From: Nemertoderma westbladi
Taxonomy: Eukaryota > Xenacoelomorpha > Nemertodermatida > Nemertodermatidae
Assembly (NCBI GenBank): GCA_032718475.1
Contig: JAUCBJ010008034.1
Coordinates: 1-64,000 of the forward strand
Direction of reading: 5' to 3'
DNA length: 64,000 bases
Within the stretch, counting starts at the first letter, position 1, and each line of letters opens with the position of its first letter. The notes below the pieces were generated by a model. It made no database searches and was not told where the DNA came from. It saw nothing but the letters and a program-made list of their open reading frames with translations. The position numbers were made by a program, and so were the translations under genes. Positions 1 through 11,239 of the stretch are shown one piece after another.

Positions 1-145
1 CTGCACAACGGACTAATATTACATACAGTATAACGGACTAATATTGCATACTGCATAATGGACTAATATTGCATACTGCATAATGGACTAATATTGCATA
101 CTGCATAATGGACTAATATTGCATACTGCATAATGGACTAATACT
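1..145. repeat. 25-bp tandem repeat, about six copies
   Basis: A unit reading roughly GCATAATGGACTAATATT plus GCATACT is repeated head to tail from the window edge. The first two copies are diverged and the middle copies nearly identical. The array probably continues outside the window. No coding potential is seen. Confidence 0.9.
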
Positions 146-310
146 GTGGATACAGCGCCATATACCGTAACATATAGCAAAAACTGATAATATTTAATTT
201 GCTTTGGTTGCGGTAAATGTTATTTGTGTTTATGCCATTAGTTGTTGCTAATTACAAATTTGCTTGCAACAACACTTACAAACTTAAAAACAATAACAAA
301 CTTACTGCGA

Positions 311-705
311 TATGCATCATAGGACAGCGGACACTAAAAATATTTTGCAAAATTGTATCAAATCACTAAAAATGACTGTGCTTGGATCACCCCTTCTAAT
401 AGATGCATTATTCTGAAATTTTTCTTGGTGTTTAGCACAGTTCCATAAACCAATTTAAGGCACTTGAGAAATTCAGAAATTAATATTATATTTCATGACC
501 TTGCCAGAAATTGTCATCATAGGACAGCCATGAACATGATTTTAGCAAAATCGCGCTAAAACAGTGGAAATAACATGTGCTTGGTTCACCCTTCCAGAAT
601 GTGGATTAAATTGAAACTGTTTTTGGTATGTTGTACCATCATATTGGCTAATTTAAGTTACTTGAGTAAGGCTATTAGAAAAAAGGGTAAAGATGGTTAA
701 CTTAC
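311..705. repeat. Diverged ~199-bp tandem duplication
   Basis: Two stretches starting at the shared motif CATCATAGGACAGC (near 315 and 514) run in parallel for most of 190 bp. They share blocks around GTGCTTGGATCACCC and the TTTTTGGTGT/TTTTTGGTAT region. A weaker third start, ATGGACAGCCGCT, follows near 710. The sequence is non-coding and the function is unknown. Nothing else is seen between 146 and 765. Confidence 0.55.
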
Positions 706-765
706 GAACACGGGTCAATGGACAGCCGCTACGGCGGTTTTGTCCAAAATTGGACAGTCCTGGAT

Positions 766-2360
766 CTACTACTACTAGGATCGGCATGCTGCATTGCAGC
801 TGCATTTTTAAGAATGCTGTGCCGGCTTGTCAACAAAATTGCACCGCCACAACTCCCTATCACCCATGACATTTGCTAGATCATCCACATCTTCAAGGCC
901 AGTGTCCTTTAAGATGCGTCTCAAGAAAGTCATGGGCTGTCCACCATGCTTATTCACTCTATGAGGCTGCCAAAGTACAAGACTATGCACCGGCTGGTCC
1001 TCACGGCGAAAGCAATGTCCTGCAAAGCGGAGGCGATTTTGTTATAGTGTCAAGCTTGGGGGAGCCAATGAGACACCTCCAATGTTATATAGTGTCTGGT
1101 TGGAAATGTGTGCATTGTACTTGACACAATGAATCCTGCGTAGCATTCTTGTGAATGTGCCATCCAGAGATTTGGTGTCCTCAGCAGTTAGAGCCCTGCA
1201 TGGACTCCCGTTGAAGAGTACTGGAACTACTGCTGCTCTAAATAATCGGACCTTAAGTTTCCGATTAATTCTCGGTGACTTCCAAATCCTGGAAAGCCTA
1301 TTCAAGGCAGCCCATGCCTTTCCCTTACGTATTCGAAGGTCCTCACCTGACTTCCGGATCCATGATCCCAGGTAACAGAAGTCGTCCACATGCTCAAGCA
1401 TACCATCCTTTGAGCTTATGCTCATCCGATCAGAGACTTGCTGAGGACTTTCAAAGTGAACTGTCAAAATTTTGGTCTTTCTGGAGTTAACAAAAAGACC
1501 AACACTAGAAGCAGCATGTTCTAATGAGCTGAGGAGCCGTTGGGCTCCCTCTAATGATTCTGAGAGTACTCCTGAGTCTGTATTCTGAGAGTATTCTGAG
1601 AGTCATCAGCAAAGTCTAGATCAGTTAGGTACTTGGCAGGATTTCCTCGAATCCTGGAGCCAGTAGGTGGAGCTATCATCACCCCATCATCATTATGATG
1701 ATCTAAGGACATGCGTAGAACATAGTCAACCACAATAATGAACAAGAATGGTGCAAGTGTGTCTCCTTGGAGGACGCCCTATAACACTTCAAATGGTTAT
1801 GTGTCACCGTCAACAGTAGATACAAATGTTGTCGAACCATCGTATACTGATCTGATTGCTGCAATAATTTCACCAGGAATCCCATATAATGAAAGTATGC
1901 TGAACATACGTGAGCGAGAGACTGAATCAAAGGCCTTGAAGAAGTCAACAAAGATAACAGCCAGATGGCTGCCTTTCTTTTTTTATCCTTCTAAGTGCCA
2001 AAATGGGCTCCATGGTCCCACGACCTTTACGGAACCCATTCTGATTTCAACGGAGCAGTCTCTCAATGGGATCCCTGATGCGATTTAATAGAATCCTATT
2101 GTATAGCTTTGCAGCAATTGAGATAAATGAGATTCCCCGAAAAGAACCATAGAGTGTTAGGTTGCCCTTCTTGGGAACTGACACCAACTTATTTGGTTTC
2201 ATTTCTTGTGGGACTCTTGTTGTTCGGTACATGTCTACTATGATGGGATAGATGAGCTCAAACACTCAGGTATTTTAAAGACCTCAGGGGAAACACCATC
2301 TACTCCACTGGCACGATTGGTTTTAATGCTCTTTGCAGCAGCCTTCACTTCTGCAAAGGA
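766..2360 (-). mobile_element. RTE-type non-LTR retrotransposon, 5'-truncated relic (copy A)
   Basis: Read on the minus strand, broken frames encode the RTE reverse transcriptase and C-terminal region: the VPQEMKPNKLVSVPKKG block before the palm, a FADD catalytic motif (DLDFADD), and the tail with WKSPRINRKLKVRLFRA and ELWRCNFVDKPAQHS. The 3' end is the family's (AGT)n tail, seen here as CTACTACTACTAGGATCGG near 766-785. Several frameshifts and internal losses break the ORF. The endonuclease and 5' UTR are absent. Other copies of the same family lie near 12.2, 42.4, 44.5, 47.1, 52.7 and 62.8 kb. Confidence 0.85.
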
Positions 2361-2459
2361 GTGGATCACCCCTTATTATGATCCAATTGAGCTGAAATTT
2401 CTTTTCACTGCTTTTAACACAAATTGGAATGAGTTTATCAACTTGAGCCGATGAAAGGA

Positions 2460-2890
2460 AAAAAAGTTGAATTGTGGACCACCCTACCTTACATATCCTA
2501 CCCTACTATTATCTGTGATACTTCCAGTATCCTAATAATTGACATTAACATTTCTATCACATTGGGTGGCATGTAATATTAATATAAATTCAACAATATC
2601 AAAAATATGAATCGCTTGTTTACAGTTCCTTATTGAAGGCAAAGAACTTGAGAATATAATTTTGCCTCAACTCCTTAGGGAAAGACCTCTCGGTAGTAGT
2701 CATACTCATCGCCACAATAGGATAAGATAATATCGAAGGGAAGGTATGTATGTACAGTATGTATGTACCTTACCTTAGTCTAATACTTCCAGTATAAGAC
2801 TCTTGTTTAATAAATTGAATGCAACTGCGAGTCATGGGGAAGTGTTAACACCAATCAGCTGGAAGTAAAGTACAGAAAAATTTTAAAAGC
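2460..2890. other. Intergenic, nothing recognised
   Basis: AT-rich sequence with no convincing ORF, RNA or repeat boundary. A short duplicated GTATGTATGTAC block sits near 2,745-2,770. Confidence 0.6.
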
Positions 2891-2891
2891 T

Positions 2892-3532
2892 ATGCTGGCA
2901 TTGAAACAAAGCACCCCAAACGAGTTTCAATACATAGAATTGGGAAGACCACCACTAATATACATCATCAAAACAATAACTTCAAAATTCATTCAAAAAT
3001 TCTTAAAAGTGACAATCATGAGGATTATCCTTTTTACGATGCACTGGTTAATAACAACACCAAAGACTCTGACATTGGTAAATATATAATGGAATGCGCC
3101 AAAATCGAAGACCCAGATAAAATCTTGGAAGAAGGGCTGGATTCATTGAAAAACTCGTTAAAATCAAAGGCTCAACAAAGTAAATCAAAACACGTAACTT
3201 TCCTGGAAATTAACAAATCACTATCGCGACAAAAAGCATACGACTGTATGTACTACCAAGCCGACATGCACTCTTTCGCATGTATAAGAACATGTTCTCA
3301 TATACTTGCTTTTGAGCAAGGACGGTACAACAGAATCCCACGTGAATCAAAACTGTGTACTTGCAATGAGATAGAAACCGAGCGACATTTCTTGTTGGAA
3401 TGTGAAAAATACGAATCTCAATGGACACAGTTTCTAGGGTCACAATCGTCCCATCTGGACTTATCTGAGTTCATGGACATTCCCATTCAAAAAACTACAC
3501 GAAGTGGGGCCTTCGCGCAGCACGTGAAATGA
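2892..3532 (+). pseudogene. Non-LTR retrotransposon C-terminal fragment (zinc-knuckle region)
   Basis: Two short frames cover this interval. The second (3,089-3,532, 147 aa) holds a Cys/His pattern typical of the C-terminus of LINE reverse transcriptases (zf-RVT type): CTCNEIETERHFLLECEKY, i.e. C-x-C, then H-x4-C, after a basic segment with ILAFEQGRYNRIPRES. No palm-domain motifs are present upstream, so this is a 5'-truncated relic or the 3' end of a decayed copy. It differs from the RTE family that recurs in this window. The clade cannot be assigned from this piece. Confidence 0.6.
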
Positions 3533-3600
3533 GTTAATGCTAAGTATCAACTCGAAAGGATTATAAAAACATAGGAGAAGATTTTCCCGGAAAACGTTAA

Positions 3601-4510
3601 CCCTCTAGCGGGAGACTGGGTAACTGAAGAAGGAAGGATTAGTTTCCCTACAAAGCCACATCCTATGGTCTATTACATATCTACCAAGTTTCCGATTGAC
3701 GGATCATAAATAACGAAATGTTGGAAGGTTTTCACTTTCATACATTTAGCCCTCTAGCGGCATATTAAAGAACTACGGATCGATCACCTTCCTCACAAAG
3801 ACGAGGCATGTGGTCTAGTACATACCGGTACTGTATATTCCAAAATTCAGCTTAAATAGATTAAGATCAAGGAATTCGCAAAGGTTATCACTTTCCTACA
3901 TTTCGCCCTCTAGCGGCAGACTCGAAAACTCCGGACCGATTACTGTCCACACAAAGACTTAGGATGTCTTCTAGTACATATATGACAAGTTTCAGCGTAA
4001 TCAGATCATAAACAACTAAATGGAAGAATAATTTCACATTCGGGACATTTCGCCCTCTAGCGGCAGACTGGAGAACTGCAGACAGATTAGCCTCCTTTGA
4101 AATTTACAGCTAATGGTCTAGTACATACTTCCCAAGTTTCAGCTTAAACGGATTAAAAGCAAAGAAATGGGTGGCCATTTAATGTTTAGACATGTGGCCC
4201 TCTAGCGGGAGACTGGAAAACTTCGGACCGATTACAATCCACACAAAGACTCAGGATGTCATCTAGTACATATATGACAAGTTTCAGCGTAATCAGATCA
4301 TAAACAACTAAATGGAAGAATAATTTCACATTCGGGACATTTCGCCCTCTAGCGGCAGACTGGAGAACTGCAGACAGATTAGCCTCCTTTGAAATTTACA
4401 GCTAATGGTCTAGTACATACTTCCCAAGTTTCAGCTTAAACGGATTAAAAGCAAAGAAATGGGTGGCCATTTAATGTTTAGACATGTGGCCCTCTAGCGG
4501 GAGACCATTG
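3601..4510. repeat. ~147-bp satellite array with CTCF-like core, seven units
   Basis: The 11-mer CCCTCTAGCGG recurs at about 3601, 3750, 3906, 4053, 4198, 4345 and 4490, a spacing of 145-156 bp. The last four form a near-identical two-unit (about 292 bp) higher-order repeat; for example 3,963-4,208 matches 4,255-4,504 almost perfectly. Each unit also shares the GTCTAGTACATA and AAGTTTCAGC blocks. On the reverse strand the core reads CCGCTAGAGGG, and in several units CTGCCGCTAGAGGGCG, which agrees with the metazoan CTCF consensus CCASYAGRKGGC. Repeat structure is seen directly; binding is inference. Confidence 0.85.
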
Positions 4511-4544
4511 CACTGATGGTGTCTGAAAGTCTCTCAAAAATCTC

Positions 4545-4780
4545 AACTTTTGCTCATATTGATACCTACAAATTTTCAACTTGGCAGCTTTAAATCCGAC
4601 AAAGTTATTAGCATGTCAAAATCGTAACGACGACGACAACGACGACGACGACAACGACGACGACGACAACGACGACGACGACGACGACGACAACTATTTG
4701 CATAAATTGACCCACCCCCTAACAGTGTCAATTCGCTAAGGCTCCGCCAACTTCGTGGCTCGCCCCACATCAATGACTAA
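4545..4780. repeat. Dispersed repeat (copy 1) carrying an ACG/AAC microsatellite
   Basis: The flanks GGCAGCTTTAAATC and CTAACAGTGTCAATTCGC followed by TTCGTGGCTCGCCCCACAT match a second copy at 8,890-9,025. The middle holds a pure trinucleotide-type tract (GACGACGAC with AAC interruptions, about 4,627-4,692). An arginine-rich reading frame across it is a microsatellite artefact. Confidence 0.7.
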
Positions 4781-6250
4781 CCAACCCCATCCACACTTAT
4801 TTCCTTATCCGAACTCGTACTTCACTATAACGGAAACAAAACCATTAAAAATTTATCTGCTGTCTAAAAATAATGCTGTCTTAAAATTAGCTGTCTAACC
4901 CCGCTACTCCACCCCCTTCAAAGCATACATAGGTAAGTATTAATTGATGTGTATGAAAATTTATTTATGCATAAGTAAGTATTAATTTATTATTATTATA
5001 TATTTTAGAGATTATTTATAAGGACCAACATGCAAGGAACTCATGTAAGTACATATTTATATGACATGATCATCATGCAAGACTCCATTCATCTGTTTTA
5101 ATCTGTAGTATTGGAGGGATCCATCATGGATGTCCTTATTTCTCACGGGTGTTTGTTTCTTTGAATGTGTGTGTGTGTGTTTGTACACACAACTATTGTA
5201 TTTTTAACAGACAGAAGATTGCCCAATGTTTCGTTTTGCGTTTTTTATGTTAGGCTGCCCTGCATAGGCGCGTAATTTATTACAACAATATTGATAGCAA
5301 TGGATCTGCTCATATTACCAGCTCTCGCTGGCAAGCTTGTGTTGTTTGTCTCTCTGTTGACTTTGTAATCTGTTGTTTGTCTTTGTTGATTTTGCCCATG
5401 AGAAATACTTCATATTATTTTCCTCTGGAGAGTAAAGTTCTGGGGGGACCGCACTGGAAATAAGTCGTCAGACTTCGTGTGTAATCCCTGGCCTAACGGA
5501 CGTAGAAAATTTATTTTACTTTACTAAATATGTATTACAGTATACAGTTGATTACTCTCAAAAATACTGTATAACTGTAACCTGTTCTATTGTGTTTAGT
5601 TTATTGTTTTGGTTAAAATAACTTGTCACTGTAAACTATGACCTGCTCCTTTCCCTAAATTGAGAATTTAACATTTAGGCAGGATATTAATTCGCCAAGA
5701 TGGGATTTGCGTCCAGTCCCCCCCCCCCCTGTCTCTGTTAAAATATATTACCTTATCTTCTATTTTCCAATCTCTTTCTCTCGTATCTGTGATTGAATTT
5801 CCCGCGAATTGGAGCATTTAATAAACGCGTTGTACTTTTTTTCTCATTGGTTTATATCTTGAAACACATTGTTACATGTAGTTAAGTTACTGTATGTTTC
5901 TTATTGTGTAGTGTATTGTTATGTATATCACCGAATTATAATATTATTTGATCATGATCATGATCATGAATACTCATGATACTGGTATATTTGTTATAAT
6001 TGGTTAGAGAGATATCCGAGTCCATAATTAAACGAATCAAAGCGAATCCCACGACGTGAACTGTTTGCACTATGTTTATTGGTGCTTCATTTTTTAATGA
6101 AAATACTTATAGCTAACTCATCGGAAATTTTTCGAGTCATTTGCTGAATCTGAGTCTGAATGACTTGTTATCCCTCCAAATCTGCTGCAGATGTCCTCTT
6201 GCGCAGATTTTCTGCCACTTATGCTTGAATCTATTCTTCGAATTAACTAA
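4781..6250. other. Intergenic with repeat scraps
   Basis: No gene is seen. Contents: a minus-orientation copy of the window-wide motif GGAAAGGAGCAGGT near 5,600-5,690, with CAAAACAATAAAC-like sequence; a C13 tract near 5,709; and the palindromic ATGATCATGATCATG near 5,950. A small GTGTGTGTGT run lies near 5,168. Confidence 0.6.
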
Positions 6251-6251
6251 C

Positions 6252-8532
6252 CTAATTGATATTGATATTGATATTGATTTATTAGTGACGGGACACATAA
6301 TAGATAATATTTAAGTTGGTATAGACCGTTAGCAACCATACAATTGTTATAGATACAGTACGAGATATTTTTGTTATGAAATTAAATCAGTATGGTATGA
6401 AAAATATATGAACAGTACATCTTACGCGAGTTATATCGATAAAATTGTCACTTAATGGGATAGCCACATGAGGCGCACCTCGTTTCCATGTGGGTCCCCG
6501 CTATGTAATAATGTTTTAGGTAAAATAGTCGGGGAAGTAATAAAATTAAATTTAGGACTACAGATTAGAATACACATGAACTACTAATAAGATTGTATAA
6601 TTGTTGGGGAAGCAATAAAAATTAAATTCAGGACAACAAATAAAAATACGCAAATAAAATGGTCAGTGCTTTAATCTAAAAATGGTTATGGGTGGGATGA
6701 TTTGAAATTTGTTACTTAAAATTGTCAAATATTTAGATAAAATAAATATAAAAAAAACAAACTTAGTAAAGGAACTGCGATGCATTGTTTGTGGACTACA
6801 GATTAGAATACACATGAACTACTAATATGATTGTATAATTGTTGGGGAAGCAATAAAAATTAAATTCAAGACTACAAATAAAAATACACAAATAAAATGG
6901 TCAGTGCTTTAATCTAAAAATGGTTATAGATGGGATAATTTAAAATTTGTTACTTAAAATTTTTCTGTCAATTTACTGTCAAAAATTCTGTCAAGTATTT
7001 AGATAAATAAAGGTAGAAAAACAAACTTAGTAAAAGAACTGCGATGCATGTTTATGAATTAAGTGGGTTAATAGTGTGCAAGTAATTGTGATTCATGCGT
7101 CGGTTAGAGTATTTAAGTAATGGCGTTTTACTTGGTGTTTAAAAGACTCTAGTGTCGTTGCCTCTGTTACACAGTTCGGTAGGGCGTTCCAGAACGCTGG
7201 GCCTTGATAGTCGAATGAGTTCTGTGCGAATTTAGTATTCTTATGGGGGATCGATGCTTTTGTTCTCGGGGTTCGTGTTGATCGCGTGTTTTTATTGAAG
7301 TTAACCATATCTTGGATGTAACTCGGTGAGGTTCCGCGCTGGGTCTTGTACATAAGAGTTACCAGATTTTGTTGCACTCGATATTCTATTGGTAGCCAGT
7401 TTATGGTTTTGTAGTGCGATGGATAGATGTGGCTGCGGTCCTCTAAAGATAAGCAATATCGAATGCACTTCCGCTGCAGTGCCTCAAGCTTGTTGCGCCA
7501 GATTGAGCTGATTGAGTAGAACCAGACAGCAGCAGCATAGTCCATGAGTGGCTGTATCAGCGCGTTACATAGTAGGCGACGTAGGTTGTAGTCTAGTACC
7601 CCGGAGAATCGGTAAAGAAATTTTAATCTAGAATTCCCTTTCTTGACTATCGCGGTGATCATAGACTCTCCGTTCATTGATTGGTCTAGTTTGCAACCCA
7701 GGTATGTGGCAACAGTTCGGTTCGATATGGGTTTCCCGTTACAAGTGACTGCTAGTGGTGCACTGGACGCCAAACGTTGGTTCGTTCCAAACAAGATGGT
7801 TTCTGTCTTGCCTAAGTGTAGCGTGAGTCGATTGTCTATGAGCCAAGACTGGGTGTTTTCGAGATTTCGTGTAAGCGTTTGGGAAATTGTCTCGGCATCT
7901 TCTTCTGAAGCTACGTGAGCGAGATCGTCTGCAAACTTTGGCGTCGGACAGTCTACCGCCTGATCGGAGTCGTTTATTTGCGACAGGAATAACAATACCG
8001 GAAGGATCCCGCCCTGGGGTAAGCCATCGTCGAGTGGAAGTTCGTCGGAGGATGTACCCTGGATACTCACAACCTGGCTGCGTTTCGATAGATATGATTT
8101 AAACCAGTTGACTGATGAATTGTCCAGCCCCATGTGTTTCAGTTTCATTAGAACGATGTCATGGTTTACCGTATCAAATGCTTTCTTTAGGTCTATCAGT
8201 ACCATTCCTGTCAGCTTTCCGAGATCGGCTGCGTTTCGTATGTAATTGTCTAGAAATATTAAACAGGTTTCGGTTGAGTATCCTTTTAAGAATCCTGGTT
8301 GGAGCTTTGATAAAATCTTACTTGATATATAGTATGAATAGACCTGGTCATATACCACACGTTCTAGAATTTTGGCGAGGATAGGCAGTAGGGATAGGGG
8401 GCGATGGTTTTCTCTCAATATCAGTGAGCCTTTCTTTTTGTGCACAGGTGTTACCTTAGCTAGTTTCAGGGATGATGGGAAAGTACTTGTTGCTATGGAG
8501 ACGTTAACAATGTGCGTGATAGGCTTCGACAA
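6252..8532 (-). mobile_element. CR1/L2-like non-LTR retrotransposon, 5'-truncated
   Basis: The element is read on the minus strand. The reverse-transcriptase body (8,532-7,093) is followed by a ~830-bp 3' UTR that ends in AATAAATCAATATCAATATC, a polyadenylation-like signal running into a TCAATA hexamer tail. That tail is typical of CR1/L2-group elements, which end in short tandem repeats rather than poly-A. Two ~240-bp near-copies (about 6,556-6,788 and 6,795-7,047) form a tandem duplication inside the 3' UTR. Everything upstream of the RT (ORF1, endonuclease) is missing, so the copy is dead on arrival. Confidence 0.8.
7093..8532 (-). pseudogene. Reverse transcriptase of the CR1/L2-like LINE (479 aa, 5'-truncated)
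   Basis: The product would copy LINE RNA at the nicked target. Seen in order: ILRENHRPLSLLPILAKI (RT motif 2), LIDLKKAFDTVNH (motif A, catalytic Asp), LPQGGILPVLLF (motif B, diverged from the usual PQGSxLGPLLF), KFADDLAHVA (motif C, FADD in place of YADD), then the thumb and a C-terminal region with IYPSHYKTINWLPI and NSFDYQGPAFWNALP. The C-terminal region is characteristic of CR1/L2 proteins. The frame is intact for 479 codons, but the 5' end starts inside the RT and no endonuclease precedes it. It is probably not expressed. Confidence 0.8.
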
Positions 8533-8885
8533 TTCCTATTAACTAACTCTTAACCCGACCTAATAGAATACTGACATTATACTCTAAGTTTCTTGCTGAG
8601 TCACACAGAAAAACCCAAACACAGTAGTGGAAGGCTACCAATAACAACAGTACGTAATGCCGGCAGACTTATAACGTATCAGCTTTACAAACTTGCAGCG
8701 TTGCTGGGCCGCTTCTACGTATACAGTAGGATTATTACTGTAAAGCCTAGGGGCCGCGGTTTGGAGGGGGCATCTAAATCAGTGAAAATAACAGATGAGT
8801 GTATGATTATTCGTAAAGTATTGTTCCATAAAAAAGGAATTCAGACATTTTCTCATCTAGCTGGAGACTGTTGAAAAGAATCATT
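8533..8885. other. Intergenic, nothing recognised
   Basis: About 350 bp between the truncated LINE and the second copy of the dispersed repeat. A 93-codon frame crosses it but shows no domain, and I do not support it as a gene. Confidence 0.5.
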
Positions 8886-8889
8886 TGCT

Positions 8890-9025
8890 CTTATTGGTGC
8901 CTGCAAATTTCCAATTCGACAGCTTTAAATCAGAAAAAGTTGGATCCCCGGCCAACCCACTAACAGTGTCAGTTCGCAGAAGATCTGCTACCTTCGTGGC
9001 TCGCCCCACATAAGACAAAATTGAA
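8890..9025. repeat. Dispersed repeat (copy 2), without microsatellite
   Basis: Shares GACAGCTTTAAATC, CTAACAGTGTCAGTTCGC and TTCGTGGCTCGCCCCACAT with 4,545-4,780, in the same orientation. The ACG tract of copy 1 is absent here. Confidence 0.65.
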
Positions 9026-9154
9026 AACAAATAACTAAAATTAAACAGTTTGCTTCGCTACCTTATACTAAATCAGTCACAGTCTTGAAAAATCCGAGAT
9101 TTCGGTGTGGATACATATTGGTTATATAGGCCTAGTGTCACAGGTTAGTTTTTC

Positions 9155-9520
9155 CAACCAAAAACAATAAATGTTTCTTTAGCAATACAGGGAAAGGAGC
9201 AGGTTACAAAGACGGGCTTTTCTAATCAAAACAATAAACTTTTTCTTTAGCAATACAGGGAATGGAGCATGTTACAGAAGCGGGCTTTTCTAACCAAAAC
9301 AATAAACATTTTCTTTACCAATACAGGGAAAGGAGCAGGTTACAAAGGCGGGCTTTTCTAACCAAAACAATAAACGTTTTCTTTAGCAATACGGGGAAAG
9401 GAGCAGGTTACAGATGCGGGTTTTTCTAACCAAAACAATAAATGTTTTATTTAGCAATACTGGGAAAGGAGTAGGATACAGAGACCTGACTTTTCTAACC
9501 AAAACAATAAACTTTTCCAA
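9155..9520 (+). repeat. 68-bp tandem array, about 5.5 units
   Basis: The core AAAACAATAAA starts at 9161, 9228, 9297, 9364, 9432 and 9501 (67-69 bp apart). Each unit also carries GCAATACAGGGAAAGGAGCA and GGTTACA. Single or inverted copies of the same unit are scattered at about 5.6, 39.54, 46.3, 46.55, 47.28, 56.65, 57.05 and 60.56 kb, so this is a local expansion of a dispersed repeat. Confidence 0.85.
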
Positions 9521-9531
9521 AGGCGGGGTGG

Positions 9532-9562
9532 CGCAGTTGGCTGAGCGCCGGGCCTGCAAAGG
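9532..9562 (+). repeat. tRNA-derived SINE head fragment
   Basis: GGCGGGGTGGCGCAGTTGG followed by CTGAGCGCC and GGGCCTGCAA matches the 5' half of the tRNA-like SINE found on the minus strand at 57,108-57,336. It includes the A-box-like region and an anticodon-loop-like TGCAA, then breaks off. It is too short to be a tRNA gene. Confidence 0.6.
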
Positions 9563-10670
9563 TTATTTAAAATAGACTACAGTACTAAAATTCTGAAATA
9601 ATTTATAAATTCATTTTTTAATAAATATAAATAATAGTGATACAGTAAATTTCACAGTCTACGGAGGCCTACGAATTGCAGTTCCGCAATATTATTATTT
9701 CTAGGGTTTAGGCATTACATTTACACCATTCTTTCCTTATAGGGCCTACTGATGATGGCCCATAAGAACAGCAGCAGTAGTACCGGAGAACTTAAATCGT
9801 TAAAATAAAACTAAAAAAACAAACCAAAAGTCGAAATAAACGGACATATAAGTGATTTAATAGGAAATAAAATTTATCCTCTACTAATTTAAATCCCCTA
9901 CGCCCCTATAAACCTAACAAAATATGGCCTTTCCAATATGGCCATCCACCCACGCCCCAACGGCAGGCCAATGCCATAAGGGTTGTGGAGACAAATTCTC
10001 TATGGAGCCACAGGTGGAATTAACCCTTTCAGGTCAAATGGATATAATTGACCCTGATCCGGGGCTGTTTATTAGATAATGAAAGAATCAAAGTCATTAA
10101 CGTTCATCAAGGCTGCCGTCGCCATACACTAAGGGGTGTGGGAGTGGGGGCCTTGTGTGTGTGGGAGGAGTGAGACGGCGTCTGCAGTTCGTGCTACTCC
10201 AGAAGAGTTCACTGTGGCGGCCGGCGATCAAGGCACAACCTGGGATTCGTCGATGGAGAGCTGGCATGCGCGGATAGGACATTGCAACGCTGTACTGCAA
10301 TTAGAAATTACCTTACAAACGTTAACTATTGTGCTTAAAATTTTTGTTTGATTCATTTGTATTGTGCTATAATTCATGCTATACATATTCAATGATTTTA
10401 TGCTGTTAGATTATTGAATACAGTCAAGTTGAACAAATCTGGCATAACAAATTGTACATTTATTATAGGAAGGGTTCTAGGGGTCTTAACCTCGAATGAT
10501 AAGTTTATTTTACCGAAAACAACCTATCTTTTATTGGCGCAATTGTAGGACTAATCCCATCACATGTGTACTTTTTAACCGGGTAGTGTACAAATTTAGG
10601 AATCACGTAATTTTGTACAGCTTGCCAACACATTGTTACTATCAATAATAACAAATTGTATAATACACAC
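9563..10670. other. Intergenic, nothing recognised
   Basis: AT-rich, with several short frames on both strands (for example 10,097-10,351) that lack any domain or splice context. No repeat boundary is visible. Confidence 0.5.
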
Positions 10671-10674
10671 CTAT

Positions 10675-10785
10675 TTGATTCTTTTGGGTGTTTTTTGGCT
10701 CTTTTGGGTTCTATTGGGTTCTTTTGGGAGGTCCTTTTGGGTTATTTTGTGTTTTTGGGTTCTTTTGGGACTTTAGCAGAACCGA
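10675..10785 (+). repeat. TTCTTTTGGG decamer repeat
   Basis: About nine imperfect copies of a TTCTTTTGGG-like decamer. The GGG runs alternate with T tracts, so the strand is G-rich and T-rich. Non-coding. Confidence 0.8.
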
Positions 10786-10834
10786 TGTCAGTATGACATT
10801 TTTGCGGTAATAATTTAAATTTACTAAAAGGTGA

Positions 10835-11130
10835 ACAAAAACCAAATTAACGAAATTTAAAGTGCAAAAATCTATGCTATCTCTATATCAGTTGTACAAT
10901 AATTATAGAAAGCATGGCCTGGAAGTAATATCTTCCGAATGTATAGTACTGTACATGGTTTCTGTTATCACTACCTGTTACCATTACTTACAAGCAGAAC
11001 ATCAAAATTTTCTTCTAAATCGAACGCTTGGAATGTTAATAGAACGCGCGGCTCTCCATGGATCTTGAAGTGTTGGTGAGTATTGTTGTCATAGTTGGAT
11101 GGGTAATTAGGTGAGGTTATAGTACCGACA
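10835..11130. repeat. Segmental duplicate of 41,068-41,417 (CUB exon plus intron)
   Basis: AAAACCAAATTAACGAAA at the start, ACCTGTTACC with its TACTTAC donor complement, and the whole CUB coding stretch are shared with 41,068-41,417 in the same orientation. The other copy has a ~60-bp extra segment in the intron. The shared part runs to GAGGTTAT near 11,120. Confidence 0.8.
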
Positions 11131-11164
11131 CTTCCAATGGGAACAGTGCATGCACCACATAAGT
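10992..11164 (-). CDS. Host CUB-domain exon (N-terminal half of the domain)
   Basis: CUB domains are ~110-aa extracellular beta-sandwich modules that bind proteins or carbohydrates. This exon encodes the first half: a Cys pair (LCGACT), GTITSPNYPSNYDNN (the most conserved CUB block), then RVLLTFQAFDLEENFDVLL. It is flanked by a consensus acceptor (TTACAG just upstream, ending at 11,165) and a donor GTAAGT (10,991-10,986). The exon is 173 bp, starts by completing a split codon (phase 1) and ends at a codon boundary (phase 0). The next half should start in phase 0; the exon at 36.6 kb does, but lies upstream on this strand. Which gene it belongs to is unknown. Confidence 0.75.
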
Positions 11165-11239
11165 CTGTAAGAGCTAACGCGGGATTTCCTTGGTAAAGTG
11201 ACACCATACCAGTGATTTCTGAAAGTACCAATGTGCTAA

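Noticed and set aside
3601-4510. Regularly spaced repeats as a possible CRISPR array
   Set aside because: Similarity extends through the whole ~147-bp unit, not alternating short repeats and unique spacers. The genome is animal and no cas genes are present.
4576-4773. Arginine-rich protein frame
   Set aside because: Produced entirely by the ACG/GTC trinucleotide tract.
9155-9520. 68-bp array as CRISPR-like
   Set aside because: Whole units are similar, with solo copies dispersed through the window; this is a tandem satellite.
9532-9562. tRNA gene
   Set aside because: Only the 5' half of a tRNA-like sequence is present; the match to the 57.2-kb SINE head explains it.
10097-10351. Opposed short ORFs around 10.1-10.3 kb
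   Set aside because: Overlapping frames on both strands of a locally GC-richer stretch; no motif.
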